Counted from the first letter of the stretch, positions 43,901 through 50,780 are shown. The stretch is DNA of 55,133 bases from CAYQTE01 sp964420285 (GCA_964420285.1 CAYQTE010000027.1:1-55133); one strand, 5' to 3'. The notes: generated by a model from the sequence alone, not told the origin. Program-made: numbers and translations.

Positions 43901-44109
43901 AGCGATGCCCCCATGACCTGCAAAAATCGTCGGCGGCTGAAGCCCCCCGACCACTGCGACGCCGACGCCGGGAACTCATCCGCCAGACGCGCCTGAAATT
44001 CCGGCGTCTGGGCCAATTCCTCCAGGCCCTTCCAATAGTTCCGGCCACGCCGACGCGCCAGCCCGGCAAGCTGCTCGACCGACAGGGGATTCGTCTGATT
44101 CATGGGCAT
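40903..44109 (-). CDS. actB: alternative complex III subunit ActB (molybdopterin-like plus Fe-S), interrupted by assembly gap
   Basis: I start at ATG 44109 (MPMNQTNPLS), 5 bases after the actA stop; a second ATG is at 44103. The product is about 1068 residues counting the N run. The N-terminus has a Tat-like signal, SRRRFLQVMGASLALGGLTGC. The first two thirds resemble a molybdopterin oxidoreductase; in studied ActB homologues this part carries no Mo cofactor. After the gap the C-terminal part has four-cluster ferredoxin motifs: CMGCNACVVAC, then CENAPCEVVCP, then CVGTRYCQNNCPY, then CTYCIQRI and CQQACP. The gap lies in the linker between FETWWRTAL and LTLCFRPDP. The frame matches on both sides of 100 N, which may be chance because N runs of 100 usually mean unknown length. 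Confidence 0.93.
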   Translation of the reverse strand: MPMNQTNPLSVEQLAGLARRRGRNYWKGLEELAQTPEFQARLADEFPASASQWSGGFSRRRFLQVMGASLALGGLTGCVKSPQEKIVPYVQQPELLTPGKPLYYSTAFVLGGFARGIVVEQHEGRPTKIEGNPDHPASLGHTDAITQASILGLYDPDRSKVFSCEGDVTTWSRFAYVMANEMQAKRNQKGKGLVLLTETVTSPTLAAQIRSLLAELPLAAWHQFDAVGRDNVRQGAKLAFGAQRNVLYDFSKATVIVSLDSNFLIDDPGSVRYAKDFFGARRVKPDAPTPHTMNRLYVAEGTPSTTGSMADCRLPISGPDIAKLATVLAGHLGLDGGASRFGDLDLKATLEMTGNMDATHWLDAAARDLKAAGSGGLVLVGESQPPEVHALAHAINAQLKSAAAMTSDPIEAEPVVGIDSLRDLVGKMHSGDVDMLVIFGGNPGYAAPSDLDFAGAMGKVRLRIRVGLYEDETSQLCHWQVPQSHPLEAWSDTRAYDGTVTIVQPLIAPLYNSKSDHEILSVLAGGPEKGGHEIVRTYWNGQHSGDFETWWRTALXXXXXXXXXXXXXXXXXXXXXXXXXXXXXXXXXXLTLCFRPDPCVWDGQFANNGWLQELPKPLTKLTWDNAAMISPTLAGKLGVWNNDLVAITAAGKTVNLPVWVQPGQPSDTVTVHLGYGRRHTGSVGTGTGVDVYPLRSSSNPWYTRIEKIEKIDGTYTLAATHTHQTMADRSLPGVPADITPEVVKESGAHETAEKELSNRNLIRTATLDQFNADPNSAIRSMDEKGVSLSLYPGDPNNVYDKNYKWAMSIDLTSCMGCNACVVACQSENNIPVVGKEQVLAQREMHWIRIDTYYTGELDAPETYHQPVPCMHCENAPCEVVCPVAATVHDNEGINNMVYNRCVGTRYCQNNCPYKVRRFNFFNFADARPSIKMQKNPNVTVRSRGVMEKCTYCIQRITSTRLEIEKTQVRLEAAGAPHNEVVKQMQDMLDSLQTACQQACPAEAIVFGNINTATQPMAGTKSHVLLLQNSPLNYGILTDLNTKPRTTYMARLRNPPPLGDATTAPEKPA
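42343..42442. other. assembly gap, 100 N, inside actB
   Basis: One hundred N bases interrupt actB. The exact round number suggests a scaffold gap of unknown true size. In relatives the matching linker is Ala/Pro-rich, which would break assembly in GC-rich DNA. Confidence 0.99.
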
Positions 44110-44114
44110 GACGT

Positions 44115-44789
44115 TTACCGATGGCACGTGTAGCAATTGGTCAACCGGCCGTCCGTGGGAATGTGATATAGTTCCACAAGTTGATGTCCCTTGGCCAGTA
44201 GTTCCGGAGTCGTGTTCTGCACGGGATAGTTGGTGTCGGCGACGAACACATCCGCACGCGGCCGGACAAATTCGGCCGGATCGCGATGGCAATTGAGGCA
44301 CCATTCCATTTGCAGGGTGGCGTTCTGGAACATGAGGGGCATTTCGGCGACCTGGCCGTGACAGGTGGTGCAGCCGACTCCCTTGTTCACGTGGATGCTG
44401 TGGTCGAAGTAGACGAAATCGGGGAGGTTGTGAACGCGGGTCCACTCCATGGGCAACTGGGTTCGCCAGCTTTCGCGAACCGGTTCCAGCACCGGCGCAT
44501 CGGTCCAGATTTTCGAGTGGCAGGTCATGCAGGTCTTGGTGGGCGGAATTCCCGCGAAACTGGAATCCTCCACGGACGTATGACAATAGCGGCAATCGAG
44601 ACCCAGACCCTTGACGTGGTGTTCGTGACTGAACGGCACGGGCTGATCGACAACCACATCCTGATTGGTCAGCCAGGGCGAACTCTGCACTTGTGCCCCC
44701 ACCCAGCCGATGGCCCCCAACAGGAAAACGCCGCCAAATATGCTCGCCTTGGCCAGCGTGTTGATGCTTGAATGAAAGATCTGGCCCAT
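44115..44789 (-). CDS. actA: alternative complex III subunit ActA, pentaheme cytochrome c
   Basis: The 224-residue protein has a single N-terminal span (13-31) and five heme-binding motifs CxxCH at 66-70, 87-91, 140-144, 164-168 and 219-223, the last only one residue before the stop. Extra His residues, such as those in PFSHEHH and DHSIH, fit bis-His ligation. ActA receives electrons from the Fe-S clusters of ActB and passes them to ActE. It is the first gene of the respiratory operon; a promoter and candidate regulatory sites lie just upstream. Confidence 0.95.
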   Translation of the reverse strand: MGQIFHSSINTLAKASIFGGVFLLGAIGWVGAQVQSSPWLTNQDVVVDQPVPFSHEHHVKGLGLDCRYCHTSVEDSSFAGIPPTKTCMTCHSKIWTDAPVLEPVRESWRTQLPMEWTRVHNLPDFVYFDHSIHVNKGVGCTTCHGQVAEMPLMFQNATLQMEWCLNCHRDPAEFVRPRADVFVADTNYPVQNTTPELLAKGHQLVELYHIPTDGRLTNCYTCHR

Positions 44790-44831
44790 GTGCGCGGGTC
44801 CGAGGTCCGTTGGATTCCTTCCGGGCGACTA

Positions 44832-44859
44832 TCTATAGCCACTGGCGGCCGTTTGAAAA
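44832..44859 (-). promoter_or_regulatory. weak candidate promoter of the act-cta operon
   Basis: On the minus strand TTTTCA (44859-44854), 16 bases, then TATAGA (44837-44832). The start of transcription would be near 44825, 36 bases before the actA ATG. The -35 is poor, which would fit an activated promoter given the half-sites directly upstream. Confidence 0.3.
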
Positions 44860-44862
44860 GAG

Positions 44863-44904
44863 GCAAAAACACAAAATTCGTTTTTGCGGCGGCCCGTTTT
44901 TGCG
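44863..44904. promoter_or_regulatory. three GCAAAAAC half-sites upstream of actA
   Basis: GCAAAAAC at 44863-44870 faces GTTTTTGC at 44880-44887, a perfect 8-bp inverted repeat with a 9-base spacer. A second direct copy, CGTTTTTGCG, stands at 44895-44904, 16 bases after the matching copy at 44879-44888. The group abuts the candidate -35 of actA. The regulator is unknown. Confidence 0.5.
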
Positions 44905-45066
44905 ATTGCCCCATCATGGAGCAGTTCGCTTTCCGCCATGATAGGCACGTCAAACCAGATTGTGAAAAAAAGTGAGAGAGAATTGCCAACGCCGTTCGAT
45001 CCCGCCTCTCTGCGAGCCGTGAGTCTGGTTTGCCGACAGTCACCGCATCGGGCCCCCAGGCGCGAG

Positions 45067-45094
45067 TTGACTTTTGTATAGCCATAGATATACT
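45067..45094 (+). promoter_or_regulatory. hicAB promoter with overlapping inverted repeat
   Basis: TTGACT (45067-45072), 16 bases, TATACT (45089-45094). An inverted repeat GTATA (45076-45080) / TATAC (45089-45093) covers the spacer and -10, a suitable place for autorepression by the HicB RHH domain. The hicA ATG is about 55 bases after the predicted start. Confidence 0.65.
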
Positions 45095-45154
45095 AAACCA
45101 ATCGAGGACAAGATGGGTTTCCGTCGCCAGGCAATTTGAAGTCGGGAGCCGGTA

Positions 45155-45346
45155 ATGCCTCAGGATCGCCTGCTCGGGGACGTTGTGCGACAGTTGACAG
45201 AACATGGTTGGGCATTTGTGCGATATTCGCAAAATGCTCACGCCGTTTTCGAGAAGCCCGGCCAGCGGCCGCTGATCGTTCCCGTCAAGAACAAGAAAGT
45301 GAAGGCGTGTTATGATTCGCGCATCAGAAAAGCCTGCCAGGAATGA
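45155..45346 (+). CDS. hicA: HicA-like toxin
   Basis: The 63-residue protein begins at ATG after GGGAG. It has the HicA pattern: a first helix (LLGDVVRQLTEHGW), a strand with FVRYSQNAHAVFEKP including the conserved catalytic-type His, then LIVPVKNKKV and a final basic helix. HicA toxins are small double-stranded-RNA-binding-fold mRNA nucleases. The 3' end overlaps hicB by 35 bases, typical of a co-translated pair. Confidence 0.82.
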   Translation: MPQDRLLGDVVRQLTEHGWAFVRYSQNAHAVFEKPGQRPLIVPVKNKKVKACYDSRIRKACQE

Positions 45347-45725
45347 CGCACAGGACATCGCCCGCCCGTTCGATCCCGCCATTCTGCAAAAGGCGCGACG
45401 GATTGCCGAAAAGTACCGCATCGTCCTCGAAGCGCACCCGGATTGCGGCTATATTGGAACATCTCTGGAAATGCCCGGCGCCATGGGTGACGGCCGGACC
45501 CCCGATGCCTGCGTCAAGCATGTCCGCGAGGCTCTGGTTGTTGGGGTCGCTTATCTAATCGAAACCGGGCAGACCCCGCCTGTCCCGGCCGACGAGCAGA
45601 TCCGCAACAAGCAGATCAACATCCGCGTCACCGAAGCCGAGCAGCGCCGACTCAAGGAAGCCGCGGCTGCCAAAGGATTTACAGACGTTTCGGATTTTAT
45701 GCGCACCACGTTGCTTGGTGCGTGA
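45312..45725 (+). CDS. hicB: HicB-like antitoxin with C-terminal RHH domain
   Basis: The 137-residue product has the partially degraded RNase H-like HicB domain (YRIVLEAHPDCGYIGTSLEM, then GDGRTPDACVKHVREAL, about 36-80) and a C-terminal ribbon-helix-helix segment (QINIRVTEAEQRRLKEAAAA, then VSDFMRTTLL). HicB blocks HicA and represses the operon through its DNA-binding end. It overlaps hicA by 35 bases and converges on dnaA. The first 25 residues are not conserved, so the start could be later, but no better one is visible. Confidence 0.85.
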   Translation: MIRASEKPARNDAQDIARPFDPAILQKARRIAEKYRIVLEAHPDCGYIGTSLEMPGAMGDGRTPDACVKHVREALVVGVAYLIETGQTPPVPADEQIRNKQINIRVTEAEQRRLKEAAAAKGFTDVSDFMRTTLLGA

Positions 45726-45739
45726 TCCGCCCCCGCTTT

Positions 45740-45774
45740 TTCTTCCTCTGCGCCCTCAGCGACTCAGCGGTGAA
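45740..45774. repeat. short intergenic repeat with CTCAGCG units
   Basis: Between the hicB and dnaA stops, the unit CTCTGCG is followed by two CTCAGCG and GGTGAA. The phrase resembles widespread short intergenic repeats of the kind TCTGCG-TCTGCG-GTGAA. No second copy occurs in this window. Confidence 0.35.
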
Positions 45775-45787
45775 TCCGTCTTTGCCC

Positions 45788-47146
45788 TCACCCCACCGTG
45801 AGCTGCACGTCGATTTCCTGGATCTGGTTGGCGATGTCTTTCTTGTGCGTGCAGGCGTCGCCGATGGTGCGGACGGCGTGAATCACCGTGCTGTGGTCGC
45901 GCCCGCCAAAATGCGCGCCGATCTCCTCCAGCGAGAATCGCGTGTGCCGCCGGGCCAGGTACATGCACACCTGCCGCGGAAACGCGATGCTCTTATGTCG
46001 CTTCTTGCCCTGAAGATCGGTCGCCTTCACCGCGTAATACTTCGTCACCGCTTCCAGAATCTGCCCGATCGAAATCCGCCGCTGCTCCGGCGTCACCATG
46101 TCCCCCAGGGCCTTCTTGGCCAGTTCAAGATCAATCCGGCCGCCCTGCAGCGAGGCCATGCCCTGAAGCTTGGTGATGGCGCCCTCCAGTTCGCGCGTGT
46201 TGGCGTCAATCATGGAGGCCACGTAATTCACCACGTCCTCCGGCAGCACCAGCCCGCGGATGCGGCTCTTCTTTTGCAGGATCGCCACGCGAGTCTCGAT
46301 ATCCGGCTTGTCGATCCGCGCCACCAGGCCCCAGTTGAACCGGCTGATCAGCCGGTCTTCCAGTTCGGGAATCTCACTGGGCGGGCAATCCGCCGACAGC
46401 ACGATCTGCTTCTGCTGCTGGTGCAACGTGTTGAACGTGTGGAAGAATTCCTCCTGCGTGCGATCCTTGCCGGCCAGGAAATGGATGTCGTCGATCACCA
46501 GCAGATCGACGTGCCGGTATCGGTGGCGGAACTGGTTCATCTCGTTGGCTTCCACTGCATTGATGAACTGATTGATGAAGTTGTCGCACGAGAGGTACAG
46601 AATTCTGGCGTCGCGGCTGCGGTCCAGAACCGTCTGGCAGATCGCCTGAAGCAGATGCGTCTTGCCCAGCCCGACTCCGCCGTGAATGAACAGCGGGTTA
46701 TACGACTGCCCCAGATTTGTCGCCACCGCGATGCTGGCGGCGTGCGGGAGCTGGTTGCACGGCCCGGTGACGAAGTTCTCGAACACGTAATCCGGGTTCA
46801 GCGGCAGGGGGGCTTCCCCGTCGCTGAATATTCCCCGCGGCAGATTTTCACAGTGAAAGCTGACCGACACCAGCCGGCCGGTGATCTGCTGGGCCGCCGA
46901 AGTGAACGGCGCCTGGCACTGGCTCTGGCAGAAGTTCAATTGCGCGGGAGTGGCGACGGTCACCTGGATCACGCCGTTGGTCAAAACCCTTGGCACGAAG
47001 GTATCGAACCAGGCCCGCACCAGGCTGGGATGCTGCCCCTTGACGATCTGCAGTATCCGGTCCCAGGAGGTCGGATCGAAAGCAACAGGTTCCGGCGCGC
47101 GGCGAACAAGCGCCTCGCGCGGCGATTGGCTTTGGGTCGTAGCCAT
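45788..47146 (-). CDS. dnaA: chromosomal replication initiator protein DnaA
   Basis: The 452-residue protein has domain I (about 25-100), almost no domain II linker, and the AAA+ domain III beginning NPDYVFENFVTGPCNQLPHA. Walker A is GGVGLGKT (156-163, Lys162) and Walker B is LLVIDD (215-220). Domain IV ends with the DNA-binding signature GGRDHSTVIHA. It binds DnaA boxes and opens the origin. The start at 47146 is 549 bases from the next gene; dnaN and recF are not adjacent, unlike in many bacteria. Confidence 0.97.
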   Translation of the reverse strand: MATTQSQSPREALVRRAPEPVAFDPTSWDRILQIVKGQHPSLVRAWFDTFVPRVLTNGVIQVTVATPAQLNFCQSQCQAPFTSAAQQITGRLVSVSFHCENLPRGIFSDGEAPLPLNPDYVFENFVTGPCNQLPHAASIAVATNLGQSYNPLFIHGGVGLGKTHLLQAICQTVLDRSRDARILYLSCDNFINQFINAVEANEMNQFRHRYRHVDLLVIDDIHFLAGKDRTQEEFFHTFNTLHQQQKQIVLSADCPPSEIPELEDRLISRFNWGLVARIDKPDIETRVAILQKKSRIRGLVLPEDVVNYVASMIDANTRELEGAITKLQGMASLQGGRIDLELAKKALGDMVTPEQRRISIGQILEAVTKYYAVKATDLQGKKRHKSIAFPRQVCMYLARRHTRFSLEEIGAHFGGRDHSTVIHAVRTIGDACTHKKDIANQIQEIDVQLTVG

Positions 47147-47695
47147 GATTCAGTTGTCAGTCCAAAAACCGCTACAAATGTCTATCAATCCCAGGTCGAT
47201 TCCAACGGATCATCGGCGGCGAACCGACGACGAAGGGCGGAACAATAACGACCTGGGTCCGAGTGTCAAACAAATTATTCGCATATCAACAGGGCGCCGG
47301 AAAACCAAAGCGCCGAAAATCGCAAATCGCTCGATGGCGCCGAGCGATTCTTAATTCGCCCGTCGCCGCCGTCCATGCTTGTGTCGCCAAAAATCGCGAC
47401 CGGCCATTCCACGGCGCGCGTATACATACGACCCGGAACCCCCGCCTGCAAGCGAACTTTTCCCGCACGAAAAATCCCCCGCGCCATAACTCCCTTGGCG
47501 CGCCGCCCCCGTGCGGCAAAAGATGCCATCGCTATGGCCCCGCCCGCCCCCGGCTCTACCCGTGGTATCCCCCTCCCAACGCCGAAATTTTTCAAAAATT
47601 TTTTCCGCGCCGCGCTCGCGACAGCCCCCCAACGGCATACTGCATTTGTGGTAATTTTGCTGCGGAACGATGCTCTCCCCCAATCCCCCCGCGAT
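47147..47695. other. dnaA upstream region, no clear origin
   Basis: The 549 bases between the uracil-DNA glycosylase and dnaA contain no gene. One near-consensus DnaA box, TTATTCGCA, is at 47275-47283 (one mismatch); no cluster is present. Most of it is C-rich on the plus strand, with an AT-rich palindrome near 47585. Confidence 0.5.
47585..47601. other. perfect AT palindrome upstream of dnaA
   Basis: AAATTTTT-C-AAAAATTT is a perfect 17-base dyad, extended on the right by a T run to 47604. It stands out in very GC-rich flanks. It could be a terminator part, an unwinding element or a protein site. Confidence 0.4.
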
Positions 47696-48553
47696 TCACC
47701 CTCGCCCCGTTTCCCCAACTCCAAGCTCCGCAAGCACTTTCTTCAAATCGTCCCACACCGCCCGCCGGTTCTCTGGCGTGTAACTTCGCAGCACAAACGC
47801 CGGATGGTACGTCGGCATCAGCCGTATCCCACGCCAATCCTGCCATCGACCCCGCAACTGCTTCATCGGCAACCGCGTCCTGAGCATGTACTGCGTCGAC
47901 GGTAAACCCAGTGTCACAATCACTTTCGGACGGATTATCTCCAACTGCCGCACCAGATACGGCGTACACGTCTCCACCTCGTCCGGCGCCGGCACCCGAT
48001 TGTCCGGCGGCCGGCACTTCACGATGTTCCCGATGAAAACCTGCTCCCGCCTCAATCCCATCCCCGCGATCATCTTATCCAGCAACTGCCCCGCCCGGCC
48101 CACAAACGGCCGGCCCGTCTGATCTTCCGTCTCGCCCGGCCCCTCCCCGATAAAGAAAATCTGCGCATCCACATCCCCCTCGCCGAACACCGTGTGCGTC
48201 CGCGTCCGGCTCAGCCCGCATTTGGCGCAGTCCTTCACCTCCGTCTGATTCATCACCGCCAGGTGCTTGCGCTTTTCCTCCGTCGCCATCACCGGCGAAT
48301 CGAACGGCGCCTCGGTAAACGCATCGCCCGCCCCAGCGCCATCGTCAATCGCCCCGAACAAGGCGGTATCAACGACGCTCTCCACCATCTTCGGCGCCGG
48401 CCGGGCCACGTCATCCGCCGGCCGATTCCCCGTCGCCGCTTGCGCCACCTCCGCGGTCCGCCGCCTGTTGGCGATCGTGTCCTTCAATCCAAACGCCCGC
48501 TCGGCGGTCCAGATCAGCCGCTGTCGATGCTCCGGCAGTTGGTCCTGGGACAT
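47696..48553 (-). CDS. uracil-DNA glycosylase, family 4 (Fe-S)
   Basis: I start at ATG 48553 (285 residues); the frame is open to 48607 but that lead looks non-coding. About 100 poorly conserved residues precede the catalytic domain. That domain has iron-sulfur Cys109, Cys112, Cys180 and Cys196 with the spacing of family 4 enzymes, motif GEGPGETEDQTGRPFVGRAG (136-155), NIVKCRPPDNR (176-186) and PTYHPAF near residue 250. It removes uracil from DNA. It lies upstream of dnaA in the same direction. Confidence 0.93.
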   Translation of the reverse strand: MSQDQLPEHRQRLIWTAERAFGLKDTIANRRRTAEVAQAATGNRPADDVARPAPKMVESVVDTALFGAIDDGAGAGDAFTEAPFDSPVMATEEKRKHLAVMNQTEVKDCAKCGLSRTRTHTVFGEGDVDAQIFFIGEGPGETEDQTGRPFVGRAGQLLDKMIAGMGLRREQVFIGNIVKCRPPDNRVPAPDEVETCTPYLVRQLEIIRPKVIVTLGLPSTQYMLRTRLPMKQLRGRWQDWRGIRLMPTYHPAFVLRSYTPENRRAVWDDLKKVLAELGVGETGRG

Positions 48554-48918
48554 GCAACCGATGGTATTCCTCCCTTGGCCACCCCGCAACACCACTGGCG
48601 ACACCACAACCGCCGAGTGTGCCCGAATTTCCGGGCGAGGGTAACTCGATGCGGAGCAACTTCTTACCCCTCCCCTTGTACTCAGCGGGAGGGTTGGGTG
48701 GGGGCTTCTCCGCGTAACGCCGTTACGATGCCATATGCACCGACGCCGATCGAAAGAAGAACGCCTCTCTCCAACTTAAACGCATCACCTGCTCGCCTGT
48801 TCTCCTGCTCGACTGTTCCGGTCTCGCCCTGAATCAGGACGCGACCCGCACCCCGCTTCGCCTCTTCTACTCCGCCCCCATCCGTTGTACTCTCCCCTCA
48901 ACAACGGGAGCTTCCGCC
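48554..48918. other. divergent region between glycosylase and S10 peptidase genes
   Basis: The 365 bases hold the single palindromic arm at 48661-48712 and otherwise no gene. A GGGAG ribosome site for the peptidase is at 48906-48910. No good promoter pair is visible. Confidence 0.45.
48661..48712. repeat. single arm of the palindromic repeat family
   Basis: It matches the left arm at 38796-38842: TTCTTACCCCTCCCCTTGTA, CTCAGCGGGAGGGTTGGGTG, then GGGGCTTCTC. The palindromic core is CTTGTACTCAGCGGGAGG. It is intergenic and diverged by several bases. Confidence 0.75.
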
Positions 48919-50625
48919 ATGCGATTCATGTCCTGCGCCTTCGTCGCACTTCTGATCCTCTTCCCCCTGACACTCCGGGCCCAACGCGGTCCGCGCCCGC
49001 CTGGCGCTGCCGCCAGCCCTGCCGGACCTGCTGAGCCCTCCCAATCCCGCCCAGGCCCCGAAGCCTCACCGGCCGACGATCATCTCGTCACCTCCCACGG
49101 CCAGATCACCGTCGCCGGCCAGCCGCTGGCTTACACCGCCACGGCCGGGACACTCGCGATGAAGGACGAAACCGGCAAACCCCAGGCCAGCCTCTTCTTC
49201 GTCGCCTATTCCAAAGACACCGCCGCCACCACAACCCAGCCCACCCGCGGTGAGCGTGTCGAATCCGCCCGCGGTGAATTTGCCGAACCCACGACCGTAT
49301 CCGCCCGCGGTGAGCGCGTCGAATCCACTCCCACCACCGCTCCGGCCATCAATCGCCGTCCCATCACCTTCATCTTCAACGGCGGACCCGGCGCCGCCGC
49401 GGTCTGGCTCCATATCGGCGCTGCCGGCCCCAAACGCGTCGATCTCCCCAACGACGGCCGGCCCGCCGCGCCCCCGGTCGGGCTTGTCGATAACCAACAG
49501 TCCTGGCTCACAAGCACCGATCTGGTCTTCATCGATCCCGTCGGCACAGGATTCAGCCGGCCCGTCGATCCCGCCCGCCAGCAGGATTTCTCCGGCGTCC
49601 GCAACGATCTCCAATCCGTCTCCGCCTTTATCCGCCTCTATCTCACCCGCTACAGCCGCTGGCTCAGCCCCAAATATCTGGCCGGCGAAAGCTACGGAAC
49701 CACCCGCGCCGCCGCTCTCTCCAGTTACCTGCTCGACAGCGACGGCATCGAACTCAACGGCATCGTGCTGATCAGCTCCGTGCTCAATTTCGGCTCGCTC
49801 GCCCCTGACGCCTCCAACGACAGCCCCTTTCCCCTTTACATCCCCAGCTACGCCGCCATCAACTGGTATCACAAACTCGCCCCCGACCAGCGCACCCGCC
49901 TGGATAATTCCGATGCCCCGGATCTGCGCGCCGATCTCGATAAGCTGCTCAGCGAGGTCCGCGACTGGTGCGCCACCCGCTTCACCATCGACCTGGCCAA
50001 AGGCGATACGCTGTCCGACCTGGACCGCACCCAGGACATCGCCACTCTCGCCCGCTACACCGGCCTGACCAGCGACTTCATCGACAAGGCCAATCTCCGC
50101 ATCGATCTGGGCCAGTTTCGCAAGCAACTGCTTTCCAGCCAGAAGCTCATCATCGGCCGGTACGACGCCCGAATCACCGGCATCGATTCCGACCCGGCCA
50201 GTTCCAGGGACGGCTTCGATCCCAGCCTCCCCAGATATCAGGCCATCTACACCTCCGCCTTCAACGATTACGTCCGCCGTGTCCTGGATTTCAATTCCGA
50301 CCTGCCCTACCTGACCCTGTCCGGCCGGGTCCAGCCGTGGGATTTGGATGCCGAGAACCATTATCTCTACGTGGCCGACGACTTGAAGGAGGCGATCATT
50401 GCCAACCCCAACATGAAGGTCCTGATCGCGATGGGCTATTTCGACCTGGCGACCCCGATGCAAACCCAGCAAAGCTGGATCGACCACATCGGCCTGCCCA
50501 AAAACCTGGCCGGAAACCTGATCCCCAAACACTACGTCGGCGGCCACATGCTCTACCACGTAAAAACCAGCCGTCAAAATCTGCACGACGACATCGCCGA
50601 TTTCATCAAGAGCACGGCGCCGTGA
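48919..50625 (+). CDS. secreted S10 family serine carboxypeptidase-like protein
   Basis: The 568-residue protein has a signal peptide (1-21, ending LRAQ). Its catalytic domain has the oxyanion motif FNGGPGAAAVWLHIGAAGP near 155, nucleophile Ser258 in GESYGTTRAA, Asp509 in GYFDLATP and His543 in GGHMLY, an intact S10 triad. S10 enzymes remove C-terminal residues of peptides. Residues 109-136 (TRGERVES, then ARGEFAEP, then ARGERVES) are a translated short repeat between two strands, probably a tolerated surface insertion. The ATG has GGGAG eight bases upstream. A repeat-rich spacer and tRNA-His follow. Confidence 0.88.
   Translation: MRFMSCAFVALLILFPLTLRAQRGPRPPGAAASPAGPAEPSQSRPGPEASPADDHLVTSHGQITVAGQPLAYTATAGTLAMKDETGKPQASLFFVAYSKDTAATTTQPTRGERVESARGEFAEPTTVSARGERVESTPTTAPAINRRPITFIFNGGPGAAAVWLHIGAAGPKRVDLPNDGRPAAPPVGLVDNQQSWLTSTDLVFIDPVGTGFSRPVDPARQQDFSGVRNDLQSVSAFIRLYLTRYSRWLSPKYLAGESYGTTRAAALSSYLLDSDGIELNGIVLISSVLNFGSLAPDASNDSPFPLYIPSYAAINWYHKLAPDQRTRLDNSDAPDLRADLDKLLSEVRDWCATRFTIDLAKGDTLSDLDRTQDIATLARYTGLTSDFIDKANLRIDLGQFRKQLLSSQKLIIGRYDARITGIDSDPASSRDGFDPSLPRYQAIYTSAFNDYVRRVLDFNSDLPYLTLSGRVQPWDLDAENHYLYVADDLKEAIIANPNMKVLIAMGYFDLATPMQTQQSWIDHIGLPKNLAGNLIPKHYVGGHMLYHVKTSRQNLHDDIADFIKSTAP
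49243..49326 (+). repeat. three copies of a 24-bp repeat inside the S10 gene
   Basis: Units at 49243-49266, 49267-49290 and 49303-49326 share CCCGCGGTGA, a short variable part, then GTCGAATCC or GCCGAACCC. An inverted copy (reading CCCGCCGTGAGCTTGCCGAA on the minus strand) occurs at 54991-55014. In the peptidase it is in frame and adds about 28 residues. Confidence 0.7.
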
Positions 50626-50634
50626 GGGAAATAC

Positions 50635-50714
50635 TGACAAGGTGACAAGGTGACACGGTGACACCCCGAAATCGCCAAGTCACCTTGTCACCAAGTCACC
50701 AAGTCACCCTGTCA
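50635..50714. repeat. GGTGACA heptamer repeats as an inverted array
   Basis: Left arm 50635-50665 is built of TGACAAGG units; right arm 50677-50714 is built of AAGTCACC and TTGTCACC units. The arms can pair into a long imperfect hairpin after the S10 stop. No T tract follows, so it is not a classical terminator. Confidence 0.75.
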
Positions 50715-50780
50715 TGCCCCGCCCCTCTGCATTCAGAGGTTGACACGGCCGGGTCGGCATTGAAAGATAGCAGGTATAAC

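Larger units (their letters stand above)
44790..45154. other. divergent regulatory region between actA and hicA
   Basis: The 365 bases hold no gene. They contain, in order from actA: a possible -10/-35 pair, three GCAAAAAC half-sites, a 7-bp inverted repeat ATCATGG/CCATGAT (44913-44919 / 44936-44942), and the hicAB promoter near 45067. The region is clearly richer in A and T than the genes around it. Confidence 0.6.

Noticed and set aside
41029..44133. 1034-codon plus-strand frame opposite actB
   Set aside because: It is antisense to well-conserved ActB, has no recognisable domain and is Arg/Gly-rich as expected from GC-rich shadow frames.
47263..47883. 206-codon plus-strand frame upstream of dnaA
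   Set aside because: Pro/Arg/Ala-rich sequence crossing into the glycosylase gene in antisense, without a ribosome site or a domain.
49066..50664. 532-codon minus-strand frame opposite the S10 peptidase
   Set aside because: Gly/Ala/Val/Asp-rich low-complexity translation typical of an antisense frame; the plus strand has an intact S10 triad.
50635..50714. CRISPR-like array
   Set aside because: Units are 7-10 bases, contiguous and inverted, without spacers; no cas gene is present.
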